Part shown: positions 52,394-61,465 of the stretch, piece after piece
Position numbering within the stretch: position 1 is the stretch's first letter
Layout: every line of letters starts with the position of its first letter
Assembly (NCBI GenBank): GCA_964368965.1
Contig: CAYJDR010000007.1
Span: forward strand, 18,032 to 82,031
Reading direction: 5' to 3'
Length of the DNA stretch: 64,000 bases
Source: CAYJDR01 sp964368965
Lineage (GTDB): Bacteria > Chrysiogenota > Deferribacteres > Deferribacterales > Mucispirillaceae
Made by a program: the position numbers and the translations under genes
The notes under the pieces: generated by a model
What the model was told of the DNA's origin: nothing
Databases searched by the model: none
What the model saw: the letters and a program-made list of their open reading frames with translations, nothing else

Positions 52394-53272
52394 TTATTTT
52401 ATGAGCATTTCAGCGATTTCACGATATTTACCAATTGCACTTTCAGCAACATCGTCAGGTAGCGCTGGCGCTGGTGGAGTTTTATCCCAGTCTAATGTTT
52501 CAAGGTAGTTACGCACAACTTGTTTATCCATGCTATCTTGAACTTTGCCAGGAGCATATGAGTTTGCATACCAGAACCTAGAAGAATCAGGTGTTAAAAC
52601 TTCATCAATCAAAATGATTTTGCCGTTATATAGGCCAAACTCTAATTTTGTATCAGCAATGATTATACCTTTTGAGTTTGCAATCTCGTTAGCAGTGTTA
52701 TAAACAGCAAGTGTGTAATCACGTAGAGTGTTAGCTGTTTCCTCGCCAACTGTTTCGCACATAGTTTCAAACGAAATAGCTTCGTCATGTAGCCCTTCTT
52801 CAGCCTTTGTAGACGGTGTGAATATAGGTTGCTCAAGTTTATCGCTTTCAACTAACCCAGCAGGAAGCTTTATGCCAGATACCATGCCAGTTTTGTTATA
52901 GTCTTTCAAGCCAGAGCCTGTAATATAGCCGCGAACAACACACTCAACAGGGAACGGCTTAGCTTTTTTAACAAGCATAGAGCGGCCTTCAAGTACATCT
53001 CTGTATTGGTGGCATACTTCAGGCATCTCATCAATGTTAGTAGTTATCAAATGGTTTTCAACAATGTGGCTTGTTTTGCTGAACCAAAACTCAGAAAGCT
53101 GAGTTAATACTTTCCCTTTACCTTCCAACCCGTTTGGAAGTATAACGTCGAAAGCAGAAATCCTATCTGTAGATATAATAAGTAGATATTCGCCTAAGTC
53201 ATAAATATCACGCACTTTACCTCTGCCAACAAGCTTTAATTCAGCAAATTCTGTCTTTAGTATAGCACCCAT
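52394..53272 (-). CDS. purC: Phosphoribosylaminoimidazole-succinocarboxamide synthase
   Basis: 292 aa, the long (yeast-like, ~300 aa) form rather than the ~240-aa E. coli form. GRGKVRDIYDLG and IISTDRISAFDVILPNG open the ATP site. VECVVRGYITGSG, KLEFGLYNGKIILIDEVLTPDSSRFW and WDKTPPAPALP are family-diagnostic. It makes SAICAR from CAIR, aspartate and ATP in purine synthesis. It heads the 22-kb leftward block, with a strong AGAGGTGA ribosome site. Confidence 0.96.
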   Translation of the reverse strand: MGAILKTEFAELKLVGRGKVRDIYDLGEYLLIISTDRISAFDVILPNGLEGKGKVLTQLSEFWFSKTSHIVENHLITTNIDEMPEVCHQYRDVLEGRSMLVKKAKPFPVECVVRGYITGSGLKDYNKTGMVSGIKLPAGLVESDKLEQPIFTPSTKAEEGLHDEAISFETMCETVGEETANTLRDYTLAVYNTANEIANSKGIIIADTKLEFGLYNGKIILIDEVLTPDSSRFWYANSYAPGKVQDSMDKQVVRNYLETLDWDKTPPAPALPDDVAESAIGKYREIAEMLIK

Positions 53273-53591
53273 GTGTCACCTCTGTTATTAATTTTAAAAA
53301 TAAGTACATATATAATCAAACATCATACTACGAAACTTGCAATATTGCAAGCAGTACACATTTATTTTATCATATTAAGTTAAATAGAGAATTTTTGTAT
53401 GTTTAAAGCTAATTTTCATGGATATTTGAGCCTAATATTTTAACATCACTATAAAAAAACATAGTTATGTTACGATAATTATAACTTAAAAATTAAATAA
53501 AATTGAAAAAATACAAAAATGTTTAACGTAAATGCTTGCATTTTATTACAAATGTGCTACTGTGATAGTAACATTAATATAGAGGTGCTTT
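53273..53591. promoter_or_regulatory. Divergent purC / Lrp-type promoter region
   Basis: 319 bp, very AT-rich and without any plausible gene. It holds a perfect 16-bp palindrome CTTGCAATATTGCAAG (53336-53351), 64-79 nt upstream of purC. A second inverted repeat, AACATA-GT-TATGTT, is at 53458-53471, nearer the regulator gene. Either could be an operator. I see no purine riboswitch. Confidence 0.5.
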
Positions 53592-54041
53592 ATGCCGTTA
53601 GATTCTACTGATGTAAAAATATTGAACATGCTTATTACAAATGGTCGCATTTCCTACACAGATATATCGAAAGAAGTGGGAATGAAACCACCTTCTGTCA
53701 TTGATAGGATTAAAAGGATGGAAACTGAAGGTATCATCACAGGCTACACAGCAAATGTTGACTACCGCAGGTTAGGCTACGATGTTTTAGCTTTTGTTGG
53801 TGTTACTATTGATACGCCTGTTCATATTGACGAATTTGAAAGCAAAATCAATGAACTTGATGCTGGCATTATGGAATGTTACCACATCACTGGTTCATAC
53901 ACATTGTTATTAAAGGTCATCACGATGAATACAAACACATTAGCTAGCATAGTTAAGAAGTTGCGTTCGTTCCCTGGTATATCTAATACTAACACGATGC
54001 TCGTATTCTCAACTATGAAAGATGGTGCTATCACGGTTTAG
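53592..54041 (+). CDS. Lrp/AsnC-family transcriptional regulator
   Basis: 149 aa. The N-terminal winged HTH is DSTDVKILNMLITNGRISYTDISKEVGMKPPSVIDRIKRME, followed by GIITGYTANVDYRRLGYDV. The C-terminal RAM domain contains ECYHITGSYTLLLKVITMNTNTLASIV. It binds amino acids or related ligands and forms oligomers. Divergent from purC, and 5 nt before the GT2 gene. It may regulate its own promoter region, which carries the two palindromes. Confidence 0.9.
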   Translation: MPLDSTDVKILNMLITNGRISYTDISKEVGMKPPSVIDRIKRMETEGIITGYTANVDYRRLGYDVLAFVGVTIDTPVHIDEFESKINELDAGIMECYHITGSYTLLLKVITMNTNTLASIVKKLRSFPGISNTNTMLVFSTMKDGAITV

Positions 54042-54046
54042 TTATC

Positions 54047-54799
54047 ATGACTAACCTTATCAGTGTAATCATACCAGTTTATAACAGAGATATTATCATA
54101 AAGGACGCTGTAGAAAGCGTCCTTTTGCAATCTTATGGCGATGTTGAAGTCATAGTTGTTGATGATGGCTCTAGTAATAGTATGGTTGATATCCTAAAAA
54201 TCTATTCCCCTCGTGTGCGTGTTATCACTCATGATGAAAATATGGGTGTATCAGCCGCTAGAAACACGGGCATAAAACATGCAAACGGTGACTATATTGC
54301 ATTTCTTGACTCTGACGATATTTTTCTGCCTAACAAACTAGCGTGCCAGCTTGATAGTATGGTGTCAAAATCTTTACTAATTTCACATACGAATGAGTTT
54401 TGGTATAGGGCTGGAAAGTGGGTGGCGAACCGTGTGGAGCGTTTCGCTGGTGATATATTCATAACTTCGCTTGATAAATGTCGCATGGGGCCATCATCTA
54501 TGGTTATCCACAAAAGTGTGTTTGAAAATGTTGGTATGTTTGATACATCGCTAAAAGTGTGCGAAGATTACGACTGGATTTTACGAGCAACGCTGAATTA
54601 TGAAGTTGACTATCTGGAACAAAAACTGCTAATCAAGCGTGCAATAACTAACGACCAACTAAGCAATATAAAACATATCGAGTCTATCCGTTTAGAGATA
54701 CTACAAAACTTTGCAACTAAATATAATATAGATGATGCAGAAAAGTTGAACGCTTTAAATGCAGAGCTAAGCCGCAAGCAATCTATTGTGATTTTTTAG
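54047..54799 (+). CDS. Family 2 glycosyltransferase
   Basis: 250 aa. The GT-A fold N-terminus is SVIIPVYNRDIIIKDAVESVLLQS, with VIVVDDGSS, GVSAARNTGIKHANGDYIAFLDSDD (DxD) and CEDYDWILRA. There are no membrane helices, so it is a soluble or peripheral cytoplasmic enzyme for surface polysaccharide or LPS. The donor and acceptor cannot be predicted. Its 3' end overlaps the convergent MFS gene by 17 nt. Confidence 0.88.
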   Translation: MTNLISVIIPVYNRDIIIKDAVESVLLQSYGDVEVIVVDDGSSNSMVDILKIYSPRVRVITHDENMGVSAARNTGIKHANGDYIAFLDSDDIFLPNKLACQLDSMVSKSLLISHTNEFWYRAGKWVANRVERFAGDIFITSLDKCRMGPSSMVIHKSVFENVGMFDTSLKVCEDYDWILRATLNYEVDYLEQKLLIKRAITNDQLSNIKHIESIRLEILQNFATKYNIDDAEKLNALNAELSRKQSIVIF

Positions 54800-56045
54800 C
54801 TTCAAGTAATTTATTAAGCTCGCTATTAATCTTTGGCAGTTTAATATATAGCATAATAACACCGCAAAGCATCACAGATAGGCAGAATAAAAACGTATAT
54901 TTTGCACCAATCATGTCAGCCAGTATACCAGCTATAAACGTACCTATCGGACCCATACCCATATTACATATTATATAGATGCTAATAACTCGGCCACGTT
55001 TATCTTCATCAGCGATAGATTGGATAAGTGTATTTGTGCTAACAAAAGTGCCGATAAGCCCAAACCCAGCAGGTATAGTCAACAACACTGATAATAAAGG
55101 GCTAGGTGAAAAAGCGAAAAGCGTCATAAAGAAAATGAAAGTAGAAGAACATATCCAGATATAGCGTGGCAATTTAGCAATCGTTGAAACAGAGCCAACA
55201 AACAACGCCCCAAACACTGCGCCAAGTCCAACACCACCCATTAAGTAGCCTAGCAGTTTTGAATCACCGTGTAAAACCTCTTGTGCAAATATAGGGAACA
55301 GAATTGTATAAACATATCCAAAGAATGCAAAAATAACAAGGAACGAAAATACTGAACGAAGAACATAAGAATGCCCAACGTATTTTATGCCATCAATTGT
55401 AGATTTTATAGGGCTATCGTTGTTTTTAACTGTGTGTAGTTCTCTAAACTTGATTTTTGATAGTATCACAACTATAGGGATGTAGCACAGTGTTGAAACA
55501 GCATAGCATGCAATCTCACCAAAGTTATATATGATAACACCAGCAAGCGCAGGGCCGATAAGCCTAGATGTATTAAACACCATAGAGTGTATGGAAACAG
55601 CACTTTTAAGTTGTGAAGCATCGTCGATTAATTGAACTACAGAGTTTTGCCTAGTGGGTAAGTCGATAGCGGTAATTACGCCAAGTGTAAAGCAGATAAT
55701 TAGTAAGTGCCAATATTCGACCATGCCAGAAATAAGCAAAAGAAATAATGCGCTGTTAACAATCATTGTAGAAAGTTGTGTTGCGAGTAGTGTTTTTCTA
55801 TTATCGTGTTTGTCGATCCATGCGCCAACAAATAGGCCGAATAGGAATATAGGTGCGTTTGTTGTAAACTCAATCAAGCCAACTTTAAATGCAGAGTCTG
55901 TAAGTTGGTAAACAAGCCAGATATTTGTGAGCCTTTGCAACCATAACCCAGTAAGCGCAACAGATTGCCCCATAAGAAATGTTCTATAAGTTTTAGAGCG
56001 TAGCGCAGCAAAAGTGTTTGGGTTAATGTGTAGTGTAATGTGCAT
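54783..56045 (-). CDS. MFS transporter (EntS-like MFS_3 type)
   Basis: 420 aa, about 12 membrane helices. N-terminus RSKTYRTFLMGQSVALTGLWLQRLTNIWLVYQLT and the loop 2-3 motif GAWIDKHDNRK are typical of the MFS_3 group that includes enterobactin exporter EntS. The DLPTRQNSVVQLID and DEDKRGRVISIY loops are also typical. It is an exporter of uncertain cargo. Its start overlaps the small exported-protein gene by 1 nt, and that gene is upstream in the same unit. Confidence 0.85.
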   Translation of the reverse strand: MHITLHINPNTFAALRSKTYRTFLMGQSVALTGLWLQRLTNIWLVYQLTDSAFKVGLIEFTTNAPIFLFGLFVGAWIDKHDNRKTLLATQLSTMIVNSALFLLLISGMVEYWHLLIICFTLGVITAIDLPTRQNSVVQLIDDASQLKSAVSIHSMVFNTSRLIGPALAGVIIYNFGEIACYAVSTLCYIPIVVILSKIKFRELHTVKNNDSPIKSTIDGIKYVGHSYVLRSVFSFLVIFAFFGYVYTILFPIFAQEVLHGDSKLLGYLMGGVGLGAVFGALFVGSVSTIAKLPRYIWICSSTFIFFMTLFAFSPSPLLSVLLTIPAGFGLIGTFVSTNTLIQSIADEDKRGRVISIYIICNMGMGPIGTFIAGILADMIGAKYTFLFCLSVMLCGVIMLYIKLPKINSELNKLLEAKKSQ

Positions 56046-56332
56046 TAGTCGCGCTTAGGCCCCTCTGGTATGACACAATTTTCAAAACGCACAGGGTTAG
56101 GGCTACATTCAACAATAGCACAACTTTCATATGGGTAGCGTTTTCTTTTCATTGTATCAAAGACATAGTATTTTGTGACACCATTTTCAACGGCAGTTGT
56201 TGAAACCCAATATCTAATGTAGTCATTATTACACACCAATATTGATGAGCCATACTTTGTGGCCTCATAATGTGTGAGCCCCATAAACAAAGGGCTTGTA
56301 AGAATAACTAGCATTGCAAATAGTTTAGACAT
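56045..56332 (-). CDS. Small exported hypothetical protein
   Basis: 95 aa. Hydrophobic N-terminus (residues 4-19) fits a signal peptide. The mature part has four Cys (CNN, ESC, VEC and ENC contexts) that could form two disulfides, plus many aromatic residues. Not recognised. It is coupled to the MFS gene by a shared base and transcribed away from the molybdopterin enzyme promoter region. Confidence 0.6.
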   Translation of the reverse strand: MSKLFAMLVILTSPLFMGLTHYEATKYGSSILVCNNDYIRYWVSTTAVENGVTKYYVFDTMKRKRYPYESCAIVECSPNPVRFENCVIPEGPKRD

Positions 56333-56408
56333 TGTAGCTCCTATATAGATAGTATAACAAATGTTCTATCATTGCAAGCTTTGAGTTGAAATAAAATTCT
56401 AGTTGAAA

Positions 56409-56432
56409 GTTAACATATTGGAATATGTTAAC
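56409..56432. promoter_or_regulatory. 24-bp palindrome upstream of the molybdopterin oxidoreductase gene
   Basis: GTTAACATATT and AATATGTTAAC (11-bp arms) around a GG centre. It lies 16 nt upstream of the putative -35 of the oxidoreductase promoter and is shared by the divergent small-protein gene. This looks like a dimeric regulator site. It does not match the FNR half-site TTGAT. Confidence 0.55.
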
Positions 56433-56448
56433 CTTTACAAAATTTACA

Positions 56449-56479
56449 TTGACTAACAAGCACTTAAGGGTGCTATAAT
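56449..56479 (+). promoter_or_regulatory. Putative extended -10 promoter of the molybdopterin oxidoreductase genes
   Basis: TTGACT (56449-56454) and TATAAT (56474-56479), spaced 19 nt, with TGC before the -10 (extended -10). The spacing is longer than the ideal 17, which the extended -10 could offset. Confidence 0.55.
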
Positions 56480-56518
56480 ATGGGTTGCAAATTTGCACAA
56501 AAACACAGGGGGGAAGAT

Positions 56519-59128
56519 ATGGCTAGTAATTATTTTAGTGGATTATCTAGGCGATCGTTTTTGAAATCTGCAACGATAGCTGCTGCAGGTGTGTATTCAG
56601 TTTCAGATGTTACACCAGCTTTAGCAAAAGTTGCAAAGGCAGAAAGTAAAGGCAAAGGAGCGGTTGAGGTTATCAACACTCATCACCGTATCCATTGCCA
56701 TGGTTCTTGCATGTTGAAAGCACATGTGCAAGATGGAAGATTGATCCATATTACATCAATGGGAGATGTACCAATGGATGAGGCAGGCACAACTGACGAG
56801 GCAATTTATGCGCACCAACGTCGTGCGTGTCCGCGTGGGTTATCGGAGCGTTACAGGCTTTATTCACCAGATAGGTTAAAGTATCCTTTGATACAAACTC
56901 GTGAGCGAGGCGATATCACAGGTTTCAAGCAAATATCTTGGGAAGAAGCTACAAAGAAAGTTGGTAGCTGGCTAAAGGAAATGAAAGCCGAAGAAAAAAG
57001 GCTTGGCTATCTGCCAGTATGGACTATTGGTGAGTCTACAGCACAGTTCATGGGCACAACACTTGGAACATTTGGCCACCACTCAGCAGGTAACCAAATG
57101 GACGTTATGTTTGCAACAGTAGGCGCAAAGACACAAGGCAACCCAGCAATAGATATGTTGAACTCAAAGCTAATCGTGATATGGTCAACAGATACAAGAA
57201 CAACTCAACCACAGCACTCATTCATGCTAATTAAAGCTAAAGAAGCTGGCATACCTATAGTTGTTGTTGATACTAGGTTTACAGATACAGCTGCGACTTA
57301 TGGCACAGGTGTTGGCGATGTCCCAGGTTGGATAGGTGTTAGACCAGGTACTGACCCTGCACTACAAGCTGCAATGGCTTACGTAATATATAAAAAAGGC
57401 CTACACGATGAGGCGTTCATAAAAGAAAAATGTTTTGGATTTTATCCAAACGATAAAGTCATTAGTAAATCAACAGGCAAACACCCAGGCACAGGCGCTG
57501 CTTTTGCTGGTAAAGAGTATGTTACACCGAAAGGGTTATCGTTTGTTGAATACTTAGATAGCTTAGAAGATGAACATGGTGGATACAAAGGCGTATTGAA
57601 GTGGGCATCTGATTTAACAGGTGTATCAAGTGATGTTATTGAAGCGTTTGCTATGGAATATGGTAAAGCAGAAGCGGCATCATTTTTCTGCGGTTGGACA
57701 ACCGGTGGCGCACAAAGAACTGCCAACGGGCTATATTACTCATGGATGCTTGTTGCACTCAGTGCAATGACTGGCAATATTGATAAACGTGGCGGTGGAT
57801 TTGGTATGGTAAACCCACACGATGGTTATAAACTATCTATTGGTAAACCAGCAGCAGCAACGAAAGAGAAGAAAACTAAACCGATACTATTCTCAAACTT
57901 TTTCAGCTCTGACGTTATCATGAACGGCATTGACGCACGCACTAAAGAGCAACTTAGGTCAGATGTTCTAACAATGAATAAAATAGACTTAGGCGAAGAT
58001 GCAAAGATAGAGCTACAAATGATATATCGTGGCGCTGGTTCTAACGACGTATTCAACCAACGTGGCAGCATCAATAAAAAGCTAGAAGCATGGAACAAGG
58101 TTAAGTATATCGTTTCACACGAGTTCCATATGAGTGCTACAGCTAGATATTCTGATATCATATTTCCAGCGGCTATGAGTTTTGAGCAATCATATTTCAC
58201 TAACGGGCAAATGAACTGTGAACTAGATGTTGTAAACAAAGTGGTTGAGCCAATGTATGAAATCAAACCAGATTGGGAAATCAACGAACTAGTTGGCAAA
58301 CACGCAGGTATCGAGTTCAATAGAGCAGACGACATAAGCGTAATGAAAAAACAGTGGGAAAGTGCAAAACTACCTAAAGGCTATGAAAAGATAAATAAAG
58401 ATATCAAGCTTCCATCGTTCGAGGAAATGGTTTCTGATGCTCAATTCAGGCTACCTACCCCACTAGATAAAACATATATCGACCTAGCTACTAAAAAAGC
58501 TGGTGAGCTAACAACGGATACAGGGTTAATAAACTTCTACTCGCCATATTTCCATGAGCGCGGCAGGCTACAAACTGTCGCAAGGGCTGGATATGTAGCA
58601 CCAGTTGAAGGTTACGAAACTATATTAGCAGGCAAGAAAAGCCAAAAAGGCAACTTTTATAAGCTACAGTTTATCACACCACACGTTATCCACCGTGCAC
58701 ACTCAAGCTTTGATAAAGTACCTATACTTGCAGATACATTCTCAAACGCTATTGAAATACACCCAACTGATGCAAAAACAAGGGGTATCGAAGATGGCGC
58801 AACCGTATATGTTTATAACGATACAGGCTGTATAAAAACAACTGCAAACGTAACAAGACGTATTGTTCCAGGCGTTATAGCTGTTTATGAAGGCGCATGG
58901 TATCAGCCAGATACTAGCGAAACTTATAGCGCAGTAGTAGGTATGGATAGCAAAGGTAAACCAGTTATGCAAAAAGTTCCTGTAGATATCGGTGCAAACG
59001 TATCTACAATAACTAAAGATATGAATGTCGGTGCAGCTGATCCATTTATAAATGGTGTAACAAACAAATCAGGCGGGTTTGTCGCAGGCGGTATGTTATG
59101 CGAAGTAAGCACGCAAAAGCCATCTTAA
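56519..59128 (+). CDS. Tat-exported DMSO reductase-family molybdopterin oxidoreductase
   Basis: 869 aa from the ATG at 56519, after GGGGGGAAG. An in-frame ATG at 56480 overlaps the promoter -10. The N-terminus has the Tat motif SRRSFLK and the protein acts in the periplasm. The FS0 cluster region is HRIHCHGSCMLKAHVQDGR...RRACPRG. It resembles DmsA, except the first ligand position is His (His-x3-Cys-x3-Cys...Cys), as in NarG-like enzymes. SPDRLKYPL and GAWYQPD are DmsA-like. The substrate is unknown (a sulfoxide or N-oxide, or another oxyanion). Paired with the Fe-S subunit 14 nt downstream. Confidence 0.88.
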   Translation: MASNYFSGLSRRSFLKSATIAAAGVYSVSDVTPALAKVAKAESKGKGAVEVINTHHRIHCHGSCMLKAHVQDGRLIHITSMGDVPMDEAGTTDEAIYAHQRRACPRGLSERYRLYSPDRLKYPLIQTRERGDITGFKQISWEEATKKVGSWLKEMKAEEKRLGYLPVWTIGESTAQFMGTTLGTFGHHSAGNQMDVMFATVGAKTQGNPAIDMLNSKLIVIWSTDTRTTQPQHSFMLIKAKEAGIPIVVVDTRFTDTAATYGTGVGDVPGWIGVRPGTDPALQAAMAYVIYKKGLHDEAFIKEKCFGFYPNDKVISKSTGKHPGTGAAFAGKEYVTPKGLSFVEYLDSLEDEHGGYKGVLKWASDLTGVSSDVIEAFAMEYGKAEAASFFCGWTTGGAQRTANGLYYSWMLVALSAMTGNIDKRGGGFGMVNPHDGYKLSIGKPAAATKEKKTKPILFSNFFSSDVIMNGIDARTKEQLRSDVLTMNKIDLGEDAKIELQMIYRGAGSNDVFNQRGSINKKLEAWNKVKYIVSHEFHMSATARYSDIIFPAAMSFEQSYFTNGQMNCELDVVNKVVEPMYEIKPDWEINELVGKHAGIEFNRADDISVMKKQWESAKLPKGYEKINKDIKLPSFEEMVSDAQFRLPTPLDKTYIDLATKKAGELTTDTGLINFYSPYFHERGRLQTVARAGYVAPVEGYETILAGKKSQKGNFYKLQFITPHVIHRAHSSFDKVPILADTFSNAIEIHPTDAKTRGIEDGATVYVYNDTGCIKTTANVTRRIVPGVIAVYEGAWYQPDTSETYSAVVGMDSKGKPVMQKVPVDIGANVSTITKDMNVGAADPFINGVTNKSGGFVAGGMLCEVSTQKPS

Positions 59129-59142
59129 ACTAGGAGCTAACA

Positions 59143-59823
59143 ATGAAACAATGGGGATTTTATTTTGACCAAACTAGATGCGTTGCATGCAAAACATGTG
59201 TTGTTGCTTGTAAAGAGTGGAACAGTGAAAAAAGAGGCGACGCAAATATAAAAACAGACATTAGCTCATCAAAGGGCGACATGTTCGTTATGCCAACTGC
59301 AGCAGCGGCAAGAAGCGTATATATGAAAGAAAACTGGCGCAGAGTGTCAAGTGCAGAGTATAGCAATGAAAATAGCATAGATGTTGTGAACTTATCTATC
59401 GGTTGCAACCATTGCGACAATCCAGCATGCGTTGAGATTTGCCCAGCAGAAGCAATCACTAAAGATAAAAATACAGGCATCGTATCAAACGATAGTTCTA
59501 AGTGTATTTCATGTGGCATGTGTGCAGACAATTGCCCTTACGGCGCACCACAATATTATGACAACATCGCAATGTATGATGAGGACAACCCAAACATACC
59601 ACGCATGACAAAGTGTAATATGTGCCAAGAACGATTAGCCGAAGGCATGAAACCTGCATGTGTAGCATCTTGTGTGAACAGAGCTTTAGAAGTGAATGAA
59701 GTTGCAATCTTAAAGAAAAAATATAAAGATGCAACATTCAGAAGCATACAAGGCTTTGACGGCGAAGAAACTGGTGCGAATATCTTGTTCAAACCAAAGA
59801 AAAGCAAATTACCAATGGCATAA
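59143..59823 (+). CDS. Four-cluster ferredoxin-type electron-transfer subunit (DmsB-like)
   Basis: 226 aa. Four Cys groups for four [4Fe-4S] clusters: CVACKTCVVACKEW, CNHCDNPACVEICP, CISCGMCADNCPYG and CNMCQERLAEGMKPACVASC. The N-terminal GFYFDQTRCVACKTC is DmsB-like. It has no signal peptide, so it is probably exported as a hitchhiker with the Tat-carrying catalytic subunit. No DmsC/NrfD membrane anchor follows. A terminator comes right after, so the quinol partner must be encoded elsewhere. Confidence 0.9.
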   Translation: MKQWGFYFDQTRCVACKTCVVACKEWNSEKRGDANIKTDISSSKGDMFVMPTAAAARSVYMKENWRRVSSAEYSNENSIDVVNLSIGCNHCDNPACVEICPAEAITKDKNTGIVSNDSSKCISCGMCADNCPYGAPQYYDNIAMYDEDNPNIPRMTKCNMCQERLAEGMKPACVASCVNRALEVNEVAILKKKYKDATFRSIQGFDGEETGANILFKPKKSKLPMA

Positions 59824-59827
59824 CAAA

Positions 59828-59859
59828 AAAGGCTTGTTAGTTTTCGCTAGCAAGCCTTT
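59828..59859. terminator. Intrinsic terminator after the Fe-S subunit gene
   Basis: 13-bp stem (59828-59840 with 59847-59859, one G-T pair) with a 6-nt loop, ending in TTT. It lies between this gene and the convergent acetyltransferase, and the A-rich left side would make it functional in both directions. Confidence 0.88.
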
Positions 59860-59862
59860 GCT

Positions 59863-60303
59863 TTATATATCAAGTATCATTTGTTTATATGGTAGTTCTT
59901 CAAACCCTAGTCGCTCATAGAGTTTGATAGCGTTTGCATTATCTTGAGTGACTTCTAAGCGATAGCGCTTAGCTTTGCCGTCATACTCATTTCTTATGAA
60001 CTTTAACAGTGATGTGCCTAGCCCTTTGCCTTTAAATTCATCTCTGATGTATAGTTCCTCGATTAACACAACAAGTCCGCCAACCTCGCCCGAGTAAGTG
60101 AAAGATAGTTGGCAATACCCAGCATATTTATTATCATGCTGGCAAATCAGTATTTTATTGTAAGGGTTATCACTTAGGGCAAATTCGACAGTATTGTTAA
60201 TGTATTCACTTGGGATGCTATGGTCGACAGCACTAGTTTGGTAAAACTCTTCTACCATTTTGCAACATTCAATTTTATCTGCTTCAGTTATAAATGTAAT
60301 CAT
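59863..60303 (-). CDS. GNAT-family N-acetyltransferase
   Basis: 146 aa. The acetyl-CoA-binding motif A is LYIRDEFKGKGLGTSLLKFIRNE, and motif B is the LEVTQDNANAIKLYERLGFEE ending. It acetylates an amine on an unknown small molecule or protein. It lies 2 nt after marC in the same direction. Confidence 0.9.
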   Translation of the reverse strand: MITFITEADKIECCKMVEEFYQTSAVDHSIPSEYINNTVEFALSDNPYNKILICQHDNKYAGYCQLSFTYSGEVGGLVVLIEELYIRDEFKGKGLGTSLLKFIRNEYDGKAKRYRLEVTQDNANAIKLYERLGFEELPYKQMILDI

Positions 60304-60305
60304 TA

Positions 60306-60947
60306 TTAGTAATTTAGTGTTATGCCTAATATTTCAGCACCACCAGATATGAACATACGCACACCAATAGCGATAATAAACACTTTCATAATGCGTGCCG
60401 TTACGAACAACACAAGCTGACCTGTAAGGCGTTCGATAAACGGGCCTACCATAAACAATGCTAATATGATAGCAAATGCAATGCTTGTGCCTGCAAATGT
60501 CGCAACCATGCCGACATCACTAGCGAATACGACAACTGTCGAAAGCGTACCAGGACCAACAAGCATAGGGAACGCCATCGGCAATATATGGTGCTTTATA
60601 AACTCGTCAGGTGTTTCTGTTTCTGTCAGTTCATGCGTGTCTTGCACGGGGAATAATAAGCCATAAATACCCATAACAACAAGCGTCAAGCCACCCGCAA
60701 CCCTTAAGTCAGCAATATGTATACGGAACAAGTGCTCCATAATAACTGGCCCAATAAATAAAAATGTGATGACAATGATAAATGCTGTGAGCGTAATAAT
60801 CCAAAACAGCTTCAATCGGTTTTTTTGGTCTAAACCACTGCTCATCTCAAGAAATTGAGGCATATTTCCAAATGGGTTAAGTACGGCAAGTATCGCCATT
60901 GTTGTAACGATTATAGAGCCTGTAGAAGATGTGATTGACTCAAACAT
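60306..60947 (-). CDS. MarC-family integral membrane protein
   Basis: 213 aa with about six membrane helices. Family motifs AVLNPFGNMPQFLEM near the N-terminus, AGGLTLVVMGIYGLLFP and LPMAFPMLVGPGTLSTVV are clear. Function is not established. MarC was originally linked to multiple antibiotic resistance, but that link was withdrawn. It is divergent from ridA with 123 bp between starts. Confidence 0.92.
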   Translation of the reverse strand: MFESITSSTGSIIVTTMAILAVLNPFGNMPQFLEMSSGLDQKNRLKLFWIITLTAFIIVITFLFIGPVIMEHLFRIHIADLRVAGGLTLVVMGIYGLLFPVQDTHELTETETPDEFIKHHILPMAFPMLVGPGTLSTVVVFASDVGMVATFAGTSIAFAIILALFMVGPFIERLTGQLVLFVTARIMKVFIIAIGVRMFISGGAEILGITLNY

Positions 60948-61013
60948 TGTTGACCTCGTGCAGTTGATGGCTTAATAGTAGTCCTATCTTTTATGATAAT
61001 CAAGAAAAAAGTG

Positions 61014-61042
61014 TTGATATTAAATATTTATACGTCTAAAAT
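61014..61042 (+). promoter_or_regulatory. Putative sigma70 promoter of ridA
   Basis: TTGATA and TAAAAT separated by exactly 17 nt, about 28 nt before the ridA ATG, which has an AAGGAG ribosome site. Confidence 0.6.
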
Positions 61043-61070
61043 CAAACTATCAATATCTAAGGAGTAATTT

Positions 61071-61454
61071 ATGAAAAAAATCATAGCTACAACTAACGCA
61101 CCAAAAGCAATTGGCCCATATTCTCAAGGCTCAGTAGTCGGTAACCTTGTTATCACATCAGGGCAAATCCCTCTACACCCAGAAACAATGGAAATGCCAG
61201 AAGGCATCACAGCACAAGCTGAACTTGTTTTAAGCAACTTGTTAGGCGTGCTTGAAGCTGGTGGAGCTACAAAAGCAACTGTTGTAAAATGCACAGTATT
61301 CCTAAAAGACATGAACGACTTTAACGCAGTTAACGAAGTTTACACAAAGTTCTTTGAAGGTTACGACTACCCTGCACGAACTTGTATCGAAGTTGCAAGG
61401 ATCCCAAAAGATGCACTTGTTGAAATCGAAGCTATTGCCACAGTAGCAGAATAA
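61071..61454 (+). CDS. ridA: RidA-family enamine/imine deaminase
   Basis: 127 aa. The family hallmark is the N-terminal TTNAPKAIGPYSQGSVVGN, then FTSGQIPL-type GQIPLHPE and ECTVF-type KCTVFLKDMNDF. The Arg in the C-terminal YPARTCIEVARIPKDALVEIEAIA is the catalytic residue. RidA hydrolyses reactive 2-aminoacrylate and relatives made by PLP enzymes. Monocistronic between a good promoter and a terminator. Confidence 0.96.
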   Translation: MKKIIATTNAPKAIGPYSQGSVVGNLVITSGQIPLHPETMEMPEGITAQAELVLSNLLGVLEAGGATKATVVKCTVFLKDMNDFNAVNEVYTKFFEGYDYPARTCIEVARIPKDALVEIEAIATVAE

Positions 61455-61465
61455 TATATGCATAG

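Noticed and set aside
54783..54799. Fusion or frameshift between the GT2 and MFS genes
   Set aside because: They are convergent on opposite strands with a 17-nt overlap at intact stops.
56480..56518. Upstream ATG for the molybdopterin oxidoreductase
   Set aside because: It abuts the -10 TATAAT and the Tat signal begins at the next Met with a strong ribosome site.
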